Origin: Symsagittifera roscoffensis
Taxonomy: Eukaryota > Xenacoelomorpha > Acoela > Convolutidae
Assembly: GCF_963678635.1 (NCBI RefSeq)
Contig: NC_087070.1
Coordinates: 36,025,109 to 36,089,108, forward strand
Reading direction: 5' to 3'
DNA: 64,000 bases
This document shows, in pieces, positions 45,201 to 57,598 of the stretch (the stretch's first letter is position 1; every line of letters starts with the position of its first letter). The translations under genes were made by a program, and so were the position numbers. The notes under the pieces were generated by a model. That model searched no databases. It had not been told where the DNA came from and saw only the letters and a program-made list of their open reading frames with translations.

Positions 45201-48200
45201 AAGGTCTTGTTCCTCAATTTGAACATTTTCCTCTACACCTGACTCCCCGGACAAAGTTTATGGTCCCGGGTCTTGTTCAACCTCTTCGCCTTTCTGATCC
45301 TGATCCTCAAAGGTGACGGTTTTCCTTTGTGTCCCTTTCACCTGTTCTTTCCGTTTGTATGATGCACTTGTCAAGACATTTTGGGATATCGAGGACACTA
45401 GTTGCTGAACTATTGTCCTACAATCCCTTTCATTTTTTTTGTGTTGAAGTCTTGATGGCATAATCTTTAATTTCTCATTGACTGTTAGCGATGCCATGGC
45501 TGCTCCCTACTCGGGGTCATCTCTAGTCACTTTTCTCTCCAACAATTCACCTAGCCTCCGCATCACTTGCAGAGTGAACTGCACCGTTTTATCCCGCAAC
45601 GAGAGGCTGTTTATGTTCATACGAGAGAGTTCCTGTTGGACCAGGTTCGAACGTAGCAACAGATCCAAAGGCACTGGGTCCTTCTTTGATAAAATCTTTA
45701 ATTCCGCTGCCTTCTCCACCGATAACTTGGGGTGTTCCGGAATTGGATGTTCAGATTTGTCTAACCATCTCGTCAAGGGAAGCGCCTCATAAGTTTCTTT
45801 ATTCAGAAACGAGAACCCTTCCTTGATTTCCGCCTGATTGGCTTGCTTCTGTTCAAGTCTTTCATAAAACTCAGTCTTCTTGCTGAGGCTGTCAGCATTC
45901 TAGTGTTTGTCACGCATCCTGTGCTCGATTATCATGCGGTATCCGTCTAATCTGACTATCCACCGACCAATATAGCTCTGGTCCATCGAGTACGTCTTCA
46001 ATCATGATAAAGCTCTATTGTCCACGCATAACTTAAAGGGAGCGCTCCCTAAGTATGTGCGGTACTTCTCCACGAGTGTGACCAATGCAAACATTTCTGC
46101 CTTTGGTGCACCATACTTCATTTCAGTGTGACTCAACACTTTACTGCCATATGCAATGGGATGGAGAACTGTTCTCCCATTCCATTCCTGCTCCTGATGC
46201 AGTATTCCTGAGATGGCCATCACTGATGCATCTGTGTCAAGAACATACATGCCCTTCTCTTTACGCATGCCTAGCACTGGCTCTTCGCACAGTTCCCGCT
46301 TTATGTTCTCGAAGGCAGCTTGAGCTTCTTCGTTCCATTCGAACTTCTTTCCTTTGTTGCGCATCAGTTTGTTGCGCATCAAAAACTGGTACCTTGTTTT
46401 CATCTGTTATTATTCTATTAATTGCTTTCTTAACATACTTCCGGTCCGGGTTTCTAATCCTTATCAGACCGTTGTTCAAGTCAATCATCACATCGAAGTT
46501 CTGGAAAAACTCACGGCCCAGGATGAATTGGTCTGAGTCGTCTAAATTCTCAACAACCAGGAAGCTCATTCAAAGATTACGTCCTCCCATGTGACGGACC
46601 GTTATTGATGTCCTTCCGGCCACGTAGATTACTCTGCATTTGGCGGCCGCCAATCTGAGGTTTGTTGGAATTAGATCTTCCCTCGTGAAGCCCATTCTTT
46701 CCCAAGTCTTTATTGGCATTACGCTTACCAATGCTCCTGTATCCAGTAGTCCTGTTACCCAATTTTGTTCCCATTGGTGTCTACTAGATGTGCAATCACA
46801 TCTGCCTCGTACCCTATGTGTACTGCGTCTTGCTCCATCATGGTATCATGGCCAATTCTACGGACCTTAAGTTCTTCCTGATCCAAATAAATTTGCCACA
46901 TTTGGTCGCTATCTGTTGTGACGTAGATCCTAGTGTAGATACTTATCCCGTCAACTTTCAACATCACTTGATACGGTCCAAAGACTTCCACGTAGCGCCC
47001 TTGGAGTTTCTTTGTTCGAGGGCCACCCGTTGTCAACAACGCTCGCACAGCCCTCGACTCAGTGCGTGGCTCTACTTGTCTCAGATAATCTGCATATGTG
47101 TCTAAATGCATAACAGTGAACTCTGAGGGTTCACTTAGGTTCCTGATCACCTGATGTCCCGCAACTTAAATTATTGACTGTATTCTGCTTCCTTGTGGCA
47201 CTATGCCGAACGTCTTCCCAGAGATCACATTTTGTTTCTTGCTCAAACTGCTTGGTGCTTTCGTTTCTACGACTTCTGATGCCTCGAAGGCGTTTAGCTT
47301 TTCCTGAATTTTCTCATTCTTTAGTTCGAGCTTCACCGTTTGTTCGATCTCTTTCGTCACCAAATCCTGCTGGACTGTGTTTAGAGCATCCTTTGCGGCT
47401 GCCTTATAGTCACCTGTTCCGGTTCACGTATTTCTTCGGTTACTGCTTGCATCTTCTTTGTTGCCAGCTCTTGTGGTTTCTCCTTCCTGCGTGCCTCCGC
47501 TTCACTCAAAAGGCGAGCCTTGCTGGCTTTCACAACCGATAAAGCTACCTCATGCCTTGGATGCTTAATGTCTGCCACAGCATCCAAAAATTGTGGACAA
47601 TCCGATTTAAAGTGACCTTCCAAGTTACAAAAGAAACACCTTGGGCCGAATTTCGCAATCACTCCTCTCATGAAGTCTTCATGATCGACCTCTGACGTAT
47701 CTTCATCCGCGAGGCTAAAACCTATTGCTTTCATGCCTTGTTTGTAGGTTGGGCATGCTGACATATGATGGTCCGTTGAACTGCAATTTGCACAAGAGCG
47801 TCTCTTGTCCATGTCGTCCCTTGGTTTGTACCAGTTGTTAGCTTGGTTTGCTGGTCCATTGTTAAATTTGTCATATTTGTTTTTGTAATATCCAGATTTC
47901 GATGAAAGCTTCAGTAAAAGATATTCTTTTGACTTGAGTCTCAACTCCTCTGGTGTTGGCGCAATGTTTGAGAGTGGTGTGTAATGTGTCGCTAACTTTC
48001 TTCGAAGCTCATCATTCTTCACACCATAGATGAATTTTGAGGCTACTGCCAGGTTCATCCTTCTATTCGACTCATCTGGTTGGCTACATCTTCTCAGCAT
48101 CTCCAAATCGTCTGGAAACTTGTCTATCATCTCGTCTTCACGTTGCCTCCTTTTCTCGAAGCGCATCATTGATTGGTGTCCTTGCACCCCTGAGCCAAAA

Positions 48201-50180
48201 CAATTTAACAAGATTTCAAAGATCTTCTCAGCAGTAACCCGCTGGTATTTGCTTTTTGGCCATCACACAGTTTAGGGCTGTCCCTTCCAGTTTACTGGTG
48301 AGAGCACTGCATTCTTGTCTTTCTGACAAGTCCTCCTCTTCAAAATGCAGTTTCATCGCCTCTATCCAGGTATTAATACAGCCATCAGATTCATCTTTAT
48401 AGCATCTTGGTTTCTTAAAAACCCTTCTGGACTTTTCACTGCGTTCATTGGTTCTAGATGACCTCGTTAGGAATGTTTCCAAGGACCTGTTCAGAGGTTC
48501 AAAAGCTGTGGCCATTGATTTAGCGTCCCTAGAATGCTTCGCTTGAGCATCATTGCCCCCTGACAGAGGCTCTGGATTTTTCCTCCTGTCCGAACCGCTG
48601 GGATGAATTCTTTCTTGATTCGCATGACTCCAGTTCCTGGAGTCACATCTCCCAGTCGCAAGTGTATCTTGCGTCGGTCGTTTGTTTGAGGTCGGTCTGT
48701 TGCCAGTTGAACTTCCTCTGATGTTTGGGCCCCGTGGCCTGTTGTCCCCTGTGGCATAGCTGGATGAACTGCCTCTTCCTCTAGTGGATCCATGTGTCCT
48801 TCTCCTATTCGGTTGATCATTGAAGTTCACTCTCGGCTCCTTGCTGGGTTCTCCCGAGCTCGTTTCCCCATTCTCCGATCCACTCCTGCTGCCTAGTAGC
48901 CCATCCAACCTATCCATGATAGCCTGAGTTCGCCTCTCCATCATCGCGTCTATCTTCGTGTCGAGAGTCCCAAGAGTCTGCTCTTGTTGAATTCTCAACT
49001 TCTCCATGTCGTCTCTCAGTCATAACTCCCTCTACTCAGCTTCCCTCGTCATTCGCGACAAGGTCTTAGCCAAGTGTTCATCCGTTCTCTCCTTCAAGCG
49101 TTTTTCGCTTCTCCTTACTTCTTGTCTGTTGCTTTGATCTCTTCCCGTAGGTTTTCTCTCTCGACGTGGACTGCCCTTTCTAGTTCACTCATTCTTAAGG
49201 ACATCTGTTCATTCTGTTCTCCTATGCTGCCCACTATGCTGGTCAAGGCGTCTTCTATTGATCTCCGTTGTCCACTAATGGCGTCACAAGTGGTGGTGTC
49301 ACCCTGTCGGTTCCAGGTAGCTTGGTGCGGGTCGAGACTCGGGTCTTGTTCATCTGCCTCGACGTCTCTTCATTATCCACTCCTGTAACCGCAGGTGGGT
49401 TACATAGCCCTGTGTTTCTGTTCTTCCCAGTTCGCATCTCCGTATTCGTCATAGTCACAAAGTCTCCTGACTGGCCTGATATGTTTGTGGTCTTGCTTGT
49501 TGTCCTCAAAACACCGAATTGGTCCATGGAGCCAGTCTCTCTATCGCTGTATGCGTCATTCTCCTGAGTCGAACTATTGAGGCTGACGTGAGATCCGAAG
49601 TCATCTTGCTCGTCATTGTCCTCCTCCTCTTCCTGGGTTTCTGCTACATCGCCTGTACCCGTTCCCATGGTAAATGGAAAGAAGTACCCAAAGTTTTCTT
49701 CACTCTTTCTGAAAACGAGGAGGACGTTGCTGGTTTCTCCGTCGCGCCGTGCATCATAGTGTTATCCGTGGGTGATCTTGTAGTCGCAAAGTTTTCAGTA
49801 GAGGTGTCGGACAGTTGCGACAACTCTTCTCGGCCTAGGGTCCCGGTGGAAGTGGCAAAATCTTGGCCTTGTTCTACCGGAGTAGATTCACTCGCCAATC
49901 TTCTGTTTCCTCTCCCTCCCGGTCCATGTGCGTCCCGGTTCTCATCCATGGCCGGTTCCGGATGGACCTCTACTTCTAACATTTCCTTTTGTCCCTCTGA
50001 GGAATTTTGACTCCTGGTTTCAACCATTCCGCCTGAAACTGTCTTCCCTTTGTCGGTCCGGGTTCGTGTGATCCTTTCCACAAAAGGGTTGCTCATTGCC
50101 TTTCTTTGTTTCTCTGGTATGAATTTCCTAGAGCTATCACTTAGTTTAGGTATCCTTGACTTGTTTAGACTCATTTCCAA
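45201..50180 (-). mobile_element. Short gypsy-like relative, copy A proximal piece (fossil)
   Basis: Starts at the gag ATG (50,180) next to LTR unit 3. It has gag N-terminus (49644-50180), a further low-complexity part, coiled coil and capsid (48228-49007), and capsid/zinc knuckle (47381-48211, with CANCSSTDHHMSAC and CFFCNLEGHFKSDC). It then has a protease part (46261-47150), RNase H (46002-46403) and linker (45258-45776). Its gag is the best preserved in the window. It is broken in several places. Confidence 0.85.
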
Positions 50181-50254
50181 TTTATCACTTCTTACTGCCT
50201 ATACACTCAATTCGCTTGCTAGTGTCCTTATTATTTGACTTCTGATAATAATAA

Positions 50255-51305
50255 CACAACACAATAAATTCGAAAAGTTCCACTTAAATAGTGACCGCGA
50301 ATCCTTGTATGTTATCACAGCACAGCTTGTATACAATTTATTCACAATAATCGGTTAATAGTTGTAAGATATCAAGCTAGCACAGTCTGATGATATCAAT
50401 ATTTTTAAAAGATAGTGTGCTCACTACCCAATCAAGAACAGATATTATTGATTTAAAATCAAAAATGAAGAAAAAAAATTTAAAAAATTTAGTCAGTCGC
50501 AATGTAATAGTCGAATTTGGTTCTAAAGGAAGAGCTTTCCCTGCTTGGTGCTGTACCAAACAGACTAAACTTGAAGACAGTAATTTTCTTAAGTGGGCGT
50601 CTATTGCACCCACCGAGTCTTGTGTTACCTATCTGCCTTCGAATGGCCCGAGCTAGACCTACTAAAATCCTCAAGGCAATCACTGTTACAAAAAACGATT
50701 TGGATTTCAATCGACACAAATCAGTGACAAACTCTTGTTAAGTCTTGACCTAGTGTCGCGAATATTTGGGTTTAGACCTATTTTGTTTTAGTCTGGTCTT
50801 TTATAAAAGGCAAGTTACCAGTGCAGTCACTGGTTCCTAGCTTGACTCCTAATAACCTAATACCTTTCACTATTTATTTACACTAAAAATAGGACCCCTC
50901 CGGATTTGCAAAAACAGGACCCCTCCGGATTGGCACAAATAGTACCCTTCCGGATTGGCCAAATAGGACCCTCCCGGATTGGCAAAATTAGGACCCTTCG
51001 GATTGGCAAAATAGTACCCTTCCGGATTGGCAAAAATAGTACCCTTCCGGATTGGCAAAACTGGGACCCTTCCGGATTGGCCAAGTAGGCCCCTCCCCGA
51101 TTGGCAAAAGTAGGACCCTTCCGGATTGGCAAAAATAGGACCCTTCCGGATTGGCAAAAATAGCTTTTCCGGGACTTCTATAATTTTCTCCCGGTACCCT
51201 TCCGGATACGTTCTCCAATGTTATTATGCTGTTGGCACTAACTAGGAAGGGTGTGTTTTCCGTCTCTAGGCCCTTCCGGATTGAAGCTAAGCTGCTTATT
51301 TGACA
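50255..51305 (-). repeat. LTR unit 3 of the array
   Basis: Third copy of the LTR unit, with a minisatellite of about 11 units (50,892-51,170) and a TATAAAAG box at 50,798-50,809. By eye it is closer to unit 2 than to unit 1. On the - strand it starts TGTCAAATAAGC and is preceded by about 90 bp of integrase sequence. Confidence 0.75.
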
Positions 51306-51396
51306 ATTCTGTCTTGTGGCGATGTTTTCTTCCCTTGATACTCTGGGTAAAAGAAAGTCAAGGGCAAATACTTCTCGTGTTCGGTTAACATCATAT
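51306..51396 (-). pseudogene. Integrase remnant at the right edge of the array
   Basis: The sequence TACTCTGGGTAAAAGAAAGT and flanks match the integrase ends at 38.1 and 43.25 kb, including the same abutment to the LTR start. Similarity stops at about 51,396. It shows that at least one more tandem copy once lay to the right. Confidence 0.8.
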
Positions 51397-53153
51397 GTCG
51401 AGGGTCTAATAACTAGCCTAGTTTCGACCCGACTATGGTTTTCTGGTTTCCTTAGCTATCCCTATTTGTCTAGAATAGCGTACATTTGCCTTATTTAACC
51501 GTTACTACCCTTTGGTAGGGGTATAAGGGCTTTCCAAATTTTTTTTTACAAAACGTGAAGGGTCTACCTTCACTAATTAGCGAGTCTGCTAAAAACAATC
51601 TTAAAAAACTTTCACGCTTACTCTTTCGAATAATTGGAGGTACTATGAGTAAGCTCACCTAATTTTTGATCTGATGGTACCAAGATCAACTGGATCTGTC
51701 CAGTTGTTCAAAATTTATTAACCAAAATGAATTTTTTCACTAAATCAAACACGTTAAAATCGATTTCACTGTAACCCGGAAGGTTATTGGCAAACGGATT
51801 TTAGAACTTGTCGATTTACTAGTGAATGTTGTCCGAACAACAATTTTTACTGTCCTAACTGAAAAATTTCAAACCTTTTTTTATTTTTAAACGTTTCGTT
51901 TTTTGAAAAATCAAGAAAAATCGGTTTTTGGTACCCAATTAGTTCCAACCACTTCTGAACTAATCGCGATTTGTGGGGGGATCAAAATGTCGCTATTTTG
52001 ACCCTAAAAAAAGGGTGTGCTTATTGTGTTTCTTAGTTGAAAACGGCATAGGAGTATTAATATAGGCTGTATAAGTAATAATACTAGTAATACGATACCC
52101 CTCCGGGTTCGTTCAATATCCGAATTAAAGTGCTTAACTCGGAAATTCGCAGTTCGGTGAAGGGTCACTACAGTGCAGCACTGTCGAGCCCCCCACAGAT
52201 TACTATCCTACTTTTTGTACCAAAATGGATACAAAACTTGTTAACGATACCCAACAGTCGCTTGTTGTTGTCCTTGAGCACTTTCTTGTCGCTCCTTGCA
52301 CTGCTTGCCGGATCAGTCTTCTTCTCTAATCCCGAGACCCTTCCGGATTGAGCGCAAACTACCATTAACGTGCTTAAATACTCAAATAACCCTTCAGTAC
52401 AAGGACCACAAACGAGCCACCAATTTGATCGTAACGATCTTGACTGATATAAATGCCTGTAACAACAAAATATCTATCAACAACAAACGGGAGGGTCGTA
52501 TCACATCTCGTCTGGGGGGATGATTTCTACTGATTTTATACTTTTTTACTGTTTTTGGTTTTTGGGTTCTTTATTTGTTTATTGTTTTTTCTTTTTTGTC
52601 TGGTACTATGCTACTTTGGTTTGGTTTCCTGTATGTCTTTAAGTGTTGTTGGTCACAAACCTCTCAGGGAACGACGGGACGGCCAATCCCCCCACCATTC
52701 CTGGTACGTGAATTTTCGGTCTTAACTAGGCTAAAAAGCTATTCACGGGAATCCGGAAGGCTTCCGCGTTCCGAACTACCCTTCCGCACCGGTGGTTAGG
52801 GCCTTGTTTTGAGCATCCGCTCGGCGCGGAGTGCTCGTTAACGGTTCTGCCGGTCATGATATTGAAAATAATAAAACCCTGGAGCGCCATAAAAACATCT
52901 ATGTAACATTCACCCGGAATTACATATCGCCGGAAAATAAAGCTAGGTTCTAAAACGACTGGCTAGCGTCTAAACACAGCTCTACATGCTTTTCACTGTC
53001 TCTGTCGAAGCCAGTTCTTTTGGTAGTCTTTCTAACATCGGGTCGACAAAAACGTTACTGTTCCTCGGCTTCGATCAGAACGCTCTGACTAACTTAATTA
53101 TATGCAAAATAGTGAGCTCAATGCTGGGTCTCAGTATCCCCAGACCACGAGGT

Positions 53154-53193
53154 AGTAGTAGTCCTTTTTTTTACCTAAAAAAGGACTACTACT
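53154..53193. repeat. 17-bp perfect hairpin
   Basis: AGTAGTAGTCCTTTTTT (53154-53170) pairs with 53177-53193 around the six-base loop TTACCT. It includes a run of T, which on either strand could resemble a terminator, but the setting is eukaryotic. Confidence 0.85.
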
Positions 53194-53390
53194 TATTTAT
53201 TATATTATTATTGTTTTTGTTCAGTAGATACAAATCATCATCTCCATCAAAGATGGATCAACATTTTCCCTCAACTCCTACCTTCTCATTATCTGAAAAC
53301 GAATTTGGATGTTATCATTTCAATTCAGGACATCTCCAGGAAGCTAAAAATTTTTGTTGAAACAATGTTTAAGTTATCTCCCGAGACCCA

Positions 53391-53451
53391 TCCGGATTCT
53401 GGAATCCGGAGAAATAACGTCCTTATTTCTTTCCGGAAGAAATAAGGACGT
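53391..53451. repeat. Two adjacent perfect hairpins
   Basis: TCCGGATTC pairs with GAATCCGGA (53391-53410, two-base loop). Six bases later ACGTCCTTATTTCTT (53417-53431) pairs with 53437-53451 around loop TCCGG. The first stem contains the TCCGGATT core of the LTR minisatellite. Confidence 0.85.
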
Positions 53452-53815
53452 CGTCCCAACACCCTTCCTGGTTCTAATTACACGTCGGCCCCACACCCTT
53501 CCTGGTTCTCGTGAATTGCTTTGTAACGATCGTAACGATCTGACAACCCTATTCTTTCTCTAATCTCGATTAGTTTCACACGATTTCCGTTGTTGCTATT
53601 TTCACTGAGAATTCTCTCGTTCTGATTTCGCAGTTTCAGTTGTTGCGAAATATAAAAAGGTTATGTGTCGTTCACGTCCAAATCGAAATTTTTAAAATTG
53701 GCAGGCTAGTCAAAACTAACCCCTCCCGATTTGTCTAGTCGTTCAATTAGCGTCACTAATCCATAAAAACCATCAATTTTCTCGGTCAGAGTTTCCTAAA
53801 AAAATTATAATGTTA

Positions 53816-56640
53816 ATGGACCAACTATTGTACTGGATTTGGAAGAGATGGTAAAAAGCACCTGAAGCTTTGCTTAGACGCTAGCCAGTCGTTGAAGAAC
53901 CTAGCTTTATTTTCCGTCCATATGTTTATGCAGCTCGATTAGATGATCAGGCGGCAACACACATATTTCTGATTGGATAAATAATCGACGCATCTAGGTA
54001 CGACAAAAGCGGGTCATTATGCAAATTTATTATATAGTTTAGATATCCTGTCCTTACTTATTTCCCTGATTTTGACATTATCGAAAATCACTCACAGTCA
54101 AACATAGTCATATTCGCTTGTCCGAAAATTAAATAATGCTGCAAAACGAAAATTTTTGGTTGGCTAAAAGTTCAATGCAGCTCGATTGGAGGATCATGCA
54201 GCAAAACACAAGCTGCTGATTGATCAAAAAATTGATGCTTGTCCGAAAGTTAAATAATGCTGCAAAACGAAAATTTTTGGTTGGCTAAAAGTTCAATGCA
54301 GCTCGATTGGAGGATCATGCAGCAAAACACAAGCTGCTGATTGATCAAAAAATTGATGCTTGTCCGAAAGTTAAATAATGCTGCAAAACGAAAATTTTTG
54401 GTTGGCTAAAAGTTCAATGCAGCTCGATTGGAGGATCATGCAGCAAAACACATGCTGCTGATTGATCAAAAAATTGATGCATCTAGAAACGACACAAGCG
54501 CGTCTTTATGCAAAATTAGGGTGAAAATTAACTTGATTGCAACTTTTTCTGCTCTTCATTTTTCTCTTAGAGGAACAAACAAACAGATGATAACATTGAG
54601 ATGCTGAACAACGTTTTCTGAATCTGCAAAACGTGAATAGAATTTAATCCTATTTTCTTTTTTATTATCATATATGAAAAAAGTAGACCTGTCAATATGG
54701 TGTACGTATTGTTGGAAAAGCGTCACACCTGCTATGGTCAGCTAACGTTCACGCCCTTTTTCGCACATTTGCAGAAACAATTTTGTTTCTGATATGCTTC
54801 TATATTCCTCTTCCGAAAACCACCACAATCTTCATGATGGTAATTCAAAAAAAACTTTTAGGTGATTGATGTTAAAGATCTTTTATGTATGAGATAAAAT
54901 TGTATAGTCAAAGGACGGTACCTTGCGTAAGGCCCTGAGATAAATCAATCCAAGATGATTCAATTTTTCAATTTTTGTTTTTCGCTGTCTAATGCTCAAA
55001 AAACTTTGACTTAGAACAAACGAGCTTTTTAACCGTAAAAATGACCTCTGAGCTTTTTGTTCTTTAAGTTTAATTTAAGAAGATATTCGTTGCCTGTGAA
55101 ATATTAAGAGCGAGGCAACAACAATTTTATTGAGGACAATTGAAGTTCTTTACAATTCCATTAAGAATGATATTGCATAAATGGTTCAATGGGATACTTT
55201 GGTTATAACTGTCTTTTACTTAGTTTTTTTTTCTGTCTCAACTTGTGTTCGAAATCATTCAGTAGAGTAATTTTTTGCACCCATACTTAAATATGTTGCT
55301 CGGAAAATAATTTGTGTTTTACTTTTTGTTGTACTCAAATTCATTTAATAGGTGGTAACCGTTCATTTGCAATTGGAGATGTTTTTCGGAAATTTATTGG
55401 CATTGTTCCCATGGTTGAAACAATTCTATAATTTTCTGGTTTTTCTGAGCCTTACTTTTTCTATACAAGAGTAACATTTTAGACAGGGATAACTTTTTTT
55501 TCATACAGGGAGAATGATCCAAGCATCCTATTCAACCATGAATGCAATGTCATTTTGCACTGAATTGAAAGGAACATATCTTCTGAACATTAATCATGAA
55601 TACAAAATGCGTATAGGTCATTTTCAAGGTCAGAAAACTCATTTGAACTAAGTCAAAAGTTTTTGAGCAAAAAAACAGCAAAAAACAATTGTTGAAAAAC
55701 CAAATAACGTTGGATTGATTTATCTCAGGCACTACGCAAGGTACAGTGCTTTGACCACTTAAGTTCTTTTCGTAAAAAAGTGATCTTTAATATCGTTTAT
55801 TACCCTAGAGACTTGTTTGAAATAGCATTAAAAAGATTGTATTATAGGAATATAGTGGCCTATAAGAAAAAGTTCGGCTCTACAAATTGTGCAATGAGAA
55901 GCGTGAATGTATGCTGACCGAAGCAGGCGCGAAGTTTTTCCAACGATACCTAGAAGATACTGTGAGGTCTGTTTTTTCTCATATGGTATTAAAATTGTTT
56001 TGCAGATTCAGAAAACGTTGTTTTACTTCTCAACTTTACCAACTGTTGTTTGTTTCTCTACAAGAAAAATGAAGAGCAGAACGAATCCAATCAGGTAAAT
56101 TTTTATCTTAAACTTGCGTAATGACGAGCTACTGTCGTATCTAGGTGCATCGAATTTCTAACCAATCAGCAACAAGTGTTTGCTGCTTGATCCTCTAATC
56201 GAGTTTTATTGAATTCTTAGCCAAACAGGAAACTTCGTTTCGCAGCATAGCTTAAGTCTCGGATAAACGATTATGGTCAGGTTTGATCATGAGCACCTTT
56301 TCCGCGCGCCGAGAATTTTTCTTTTCCAAAACGTCAGAATGAGGGAAGTAAGTAGGGACAGGATGACTAAATTATAAAGTAAGTTTGCATAATGACGCGT
56401 TTGTGTCGTATCTAGATGAATCAAAATTTTAACCGATCAGGATTATGTGTTTTGCCGCATGATCCTCTAATCGAGCTACATTGAAATTTTAGCCAACCAG
56501 AAACTATCGTTTAGCAGCACAATTTAATTTTCGGATGAACGGCTCTGACCTTGTTTGAACATGAACACTTTTTTTGCGCGCCGAGAAAGAGATTTTCCAG
56601 AATGTCAAAGTGAGGCAAGTAAGAAGGAACAAGTTGATTA
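53816..56640. repeat. Large foldback repeat (long inverted repeat)
   Basis: The left arm (53,816 to about 55,250) and right arm (about 55,500 to 56,640) are imperfect inverted copies. Examples: CTTGCGTAAGGCCCTGAGAT at 54,921 against ATCTCAGGCACTACGCAAG at 55,722, and CTGCTCTTCATTTTTCTC at 54,549 against AAAAATGAAGAGCAG at 56,066. Both arms repeat a subterminal block with GTCGTATCTAGATGCATC and TGTTTTGCAGCATGATCC. There is no open frame, so it is non-autonomous. The left arm has a direct second copy at 62.39-63.80 kb. Confidence 0.75.
54116..54479. repeat. 121-bp direct repeat, three copies
   Basis: Copies start GCTTGTCCGAAA at 54116, 54237 and 54358 and are almost identical to each other. 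The second foldback arm (62,693 on) has only one copy. The last copy runs into TGCATCTAGAAACGACAC. Confidence 0.9.
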
Positions 56641-56682
56641 TGTCAAAATGAAGGAAGTAAGTAGGGACAGGATGATTGAGCT

Positions 56683-57104
56683 ATATACTACTAGCCTTCA
56701 ATCATAAAGTAACACCAGATCATTTTGATATACCAGTCGTTGCAGTTAAAGACGGATCAATAGCATATATGAACCTCTTACTTTTCTCTTTTTCTCTTCA
56801 ATGAGTAAATTAAGTTCAAAATCTTTCTTTCCTTCTGCCTGTATAGATAAAAGTTACCCCTGTATAGAATTTTACCGCTGTAAGTAAAAAAAATGACAGA
56901 GAAAAACCAGACAACTAAAGAATTGTTTCAACCACGGGAACAAACGAACTATACAGGGAAGTTGAACGGAAGTTTTTACATTTAATTTATTCATTGAGGA
57001 GAAAATCGAGGCTCATATTTCCAAATTGATCCGCCTCAAAGTACCCAGACTGGTATATCACAAGGTTCTGGGGTTGTTCTTTGATTGAAGGTTAGTACTA
57101 TATA
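56683..57104. repeat. Inverted repeat of unit 1
   Basis: Starts TATATACTACTAGCCTTCAA and ends with the inverse TTGATTGAAGGTTAGTACTA. Arms are about 170-200 bp. Inner landmarks CCCTGTATAG and CTATACAGGG are also inverted. Confidence 0.85.
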
Positions 57105-57260
57105 ACATAACAATCTTGTCCTTTCTTACTTTTCTCATTTTGACATATTCACTCTGTCTATTTTTACTTGCGGTACTTAAAACGATACAACGATAAAGAG
57201 ATGATATTTTAAGGTCTGCTTTTTTTCTCGAATGCTGTTAAAAAGGAAGATAAAATTAAA

Positions 57261-57598
57261 CTGTTCTCGCGTTTTGCAGATTTAGAAAAAGCTATTTTAC
57301 TTCTCAATGTTACCAACTGTTTGTTGGTTTCCCTACAAGAAAAATGAAGAGCAGAAACAAATCCAATCAGGATATTTTTATCTTAAATTTGCATAATGAC
57401 GACACTTTTTTTGCTGTCCTCGCGTTAAACTGTCCTCGCGTTTTGCAGATTTAGAAAAAGCTATTTTACTTCTCAATGTTACCAACTGTTTGTTGGTTTC
57501 CCTACAAGAAAAATGAAGAGCAGAAACAAATCCAATCAGGATATTTTTATCTTAAATTTGCATAATGACGACACTTTTTTTGCGCGCCGAAAAAAAGA
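57261..57598. repeat. 169-bp tandem duplication in unit 1
   Basis: CTGTTCTCGCGTTTTGCAGA at 57,261 recurs as CTGTCCTCGCGTTTTGCAGA at 57,430. The block runs to TTTGCATAATGACGACAC. It makes unit 1 longer than the others by just this amount. Confidence 0.85.

Larger units (their letters stand above)
51397..53815. other. AT-rich noncoding region with perfect hairpins
   Basis: No supported gene. Scattered CCCTTCCGGATT-like words (about 52,090, 52,340, 53,388, 53,463 and 53,503) recall the LTR minisatellites, so part of this may be an old LTR or leader of a related element. It also holds the hairpins listed separately and one arm of a short inverted repeat at 52.93 kb. Confidence 0.45.
52930..53924. 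repeat. Short inverted repeat, about 50-bp arms
   Basis: GGAAAATAAAGCTAGGTTCT and ACGACTGGCTAGCGTCTAA (about 52,932-52,975) recur inverted at 53,870-53,920. A third copy, in the second orientation, lies at 62,448-62,498. The inner 0.9 kb holds the hairpins above. It may be the ends of a non-autonomous DNA transposon or a piece of the foldback family; no target duplication was identified. Confidence 0.65.

Noticed and set aside
53154-53193. Rho-independent terminator
   Set aside because: Stem-loop with a T run, but the window is eukaryotic and no gene ends there.
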